Assembly (NCBI GenBank): GCA_964493985.1
Contig: CAZBQL010000142.1
Coordinates: forward strand, 1-6,512
Length of the DNA stretch: 6,512 bases
Reading direction: 5' to 3'
DNA from: MGML01 sp964493985
Lineage (GTDB): Bacteria > Chloroflexota > Dehalococcoidia > Dehalococcoidales > UBA2162
Every line of letters starts with the position of its first letter. Within the stretch, counting starts at the first letter, position 1. Below are positions 5,776-6,512 of this stretch, in pieces. The notes below the pieces were generated by a model that saw nothing but the letters and a program-made list of their open reading frames with translations, searched no databases and was not told the origin of the DNA. Made by a program: the position numbers and the translations under genes.

Positions 5776-6512
5776 ATGGCGATTGAAACGAAGACAGGAT
5801 ATGAAATTAATACGAATTTATTGAATGAGATCGATAACCTGAAAATAAATGACAGACTGAAAGGTCTGAAAGAAAGGTATCTTAATGATACTCCACGCCT
5901 CGCCAGCGAGCGTGGAACATACTACGCCGAATCGTGGCGCGAGACCGAAGGGCAGCCGATAGAAATTCGGATTTCGAAGGCTGTTAAAAAGGTTCTTGAA
6001 AATATCCCAACACCAGTATTTGAAAGCGAACTGGTCGTAGGCAGCATTACCAAGTATTTTCGCGGTTCTTACGCGATGATAAATTATGATTCCAACCTGA
6101 TACTGGAACTCTTACCGGAGTCCGATAAAGGCAAGATTACTATGGGCGGTCTGAATGTTGTCGGCGTTCTCGATGAAGAAGACGAACGTGCCCTGATAGA
6201 AAACAGCAAGTATTTCAAGGGAAAGACGAATCGTGACCTTGAAGACGAAGTGAATCATTCGGTATTTGGCACCTGGCAGGATGATGTGACCGAAGCGAGG
6301 GGACAGGCGCCTTACCATTATGCACCGCCGGGATATGGAATTACGTACTATGACGAAGTCTTTGCTAAAGGGCTGAGGGGGATAATTGCAGAAACTAGGG
6401 AAAGACTTGAGAATGCCGAGAAATCCGGAGTGGAAGATCCTGAGAGGATATGGTTCTGGCAATCTGTTGTCAACGTATCCGAAGGTGTAATAGCTTTTGC
6501 GCGTAATTATGC
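5776..6512 (+). CDS. Glycyl radical enzyme, PFL-like N-terminal part (truncated by window end)
   Basis: The first 245 residues of a larger protein (family members are usually about 750-850 residues) are present; the frame stays open to the window end. The N-terminus matches the pyruvate formate-lyase/glycerol dehydratase domain: R41-L-x3-R46 followed by YYAESWRETEG (49-59), the ExELVVGSxT segment (about 84-92), Y146-F-K-G-K150 corresponding to the family's YWKGKT, and YDEVFAKGLRGIIAETRERL (about 194-213) before VVNVSEGVIAFARNYA. The usual family run RGAP..PE after the VVG segment reads instead RGSYAMINYDS here (96-106), so this is not an ordinary pyruvate formate-lyase. The catalytic cysteine and C-terminal glycyl loop lie beyond the window, so the substrate cannot be inferred; choline trimethylamine-lyase, other C-N, C-O or C-S lyases and decarboxylases all remain possible. 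An AdoMet-radical activase gene is expected nearby, outside the window. Confidence 0.85.
   Translation, partial: MAIETKTGYEINTNLLNEIDNLKINDRLKGLKERYLNDTPRLASERGTYYAESWRETEGQPIEIRISKAVKKVLENIPTPVFESELVVGSITKYFRGSYAMINYDSNLILELLPESDKGKITMGGLNVVGVLDEEDERALIENSKYFKGKTNRDLEDEVNHSVFGTWQDDVTEARGQAPYHYAPPGYGITYYDEVFAKGLRGIIAETRERLENAEKSGVEDPERIWFWQSVVNVSEGVIAFARNY

Overview
The window holds one co-directional gene cluster on the + strand, preceded by about 470 bases in which I see no gene. In order: a stand-alone MetH-activation-domain-like protein (552-1232), an MttB-superfamily methyltransferase (1237-2676), a methyltetrahydrofolate:corrinoid methyltransferase (2681-3490), a second, divergent MttB-superfamily methyltransferase (3502-5028), an MttC/MtbC-type corrinoid protein (5044-5724) and the first 245 codons of a pyruvate-formate-lyase-like glycyl radical enzyme (5776 to the window end). 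The first five genes are 4 to 15 bases apart and almost certainly one transcript. The glycyl radical gene follows after 51 bases with no visible terminator.

Together the middle genes form a complete one-carbon transfer module. An MttB-type enzyme moves a methyl group from a methylated (probably quaternary) amine to Co(I) on the corrinoid protein. The MeTr-type enzyme then moves it to tetrahydrofolate. The first gene plausibly rescues corrinoid oxidised to Co(II), using AdoMet and an electron donor. Neither MttB-like gene has an in-frame amber codon, so both are of the non-pyrrolysine type, like glycine betaine methyltransferase MtgB. Their substrates cannot be read from the sequence.

The glycyl radical enzyme is the unexpected partner. 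Such enzymes use oxygen-sensitive radical chemistry to break C-C, C-N, C-O or C-S bonds (choline trimethylamine-lyase is one). A pathway combining radical cleavage and corrinoid demethylation of the same compound is an attractive hypothesis, but the gene is cut off before its active-site cysteine and glycyl loop.

Organism: a strictly anaerobic bacterium with tetrahydrofolate-linked C1 metabolism (Wood-Ljungdahl type), not a methylotrophic methanogen, where the acceptor would be coenzyme M. Moderate GC, frequent ATA and CGA codons and good AGGAGG-type ribosome sites fit many uncultured anaerobic lineages. I do not assign a phylum.
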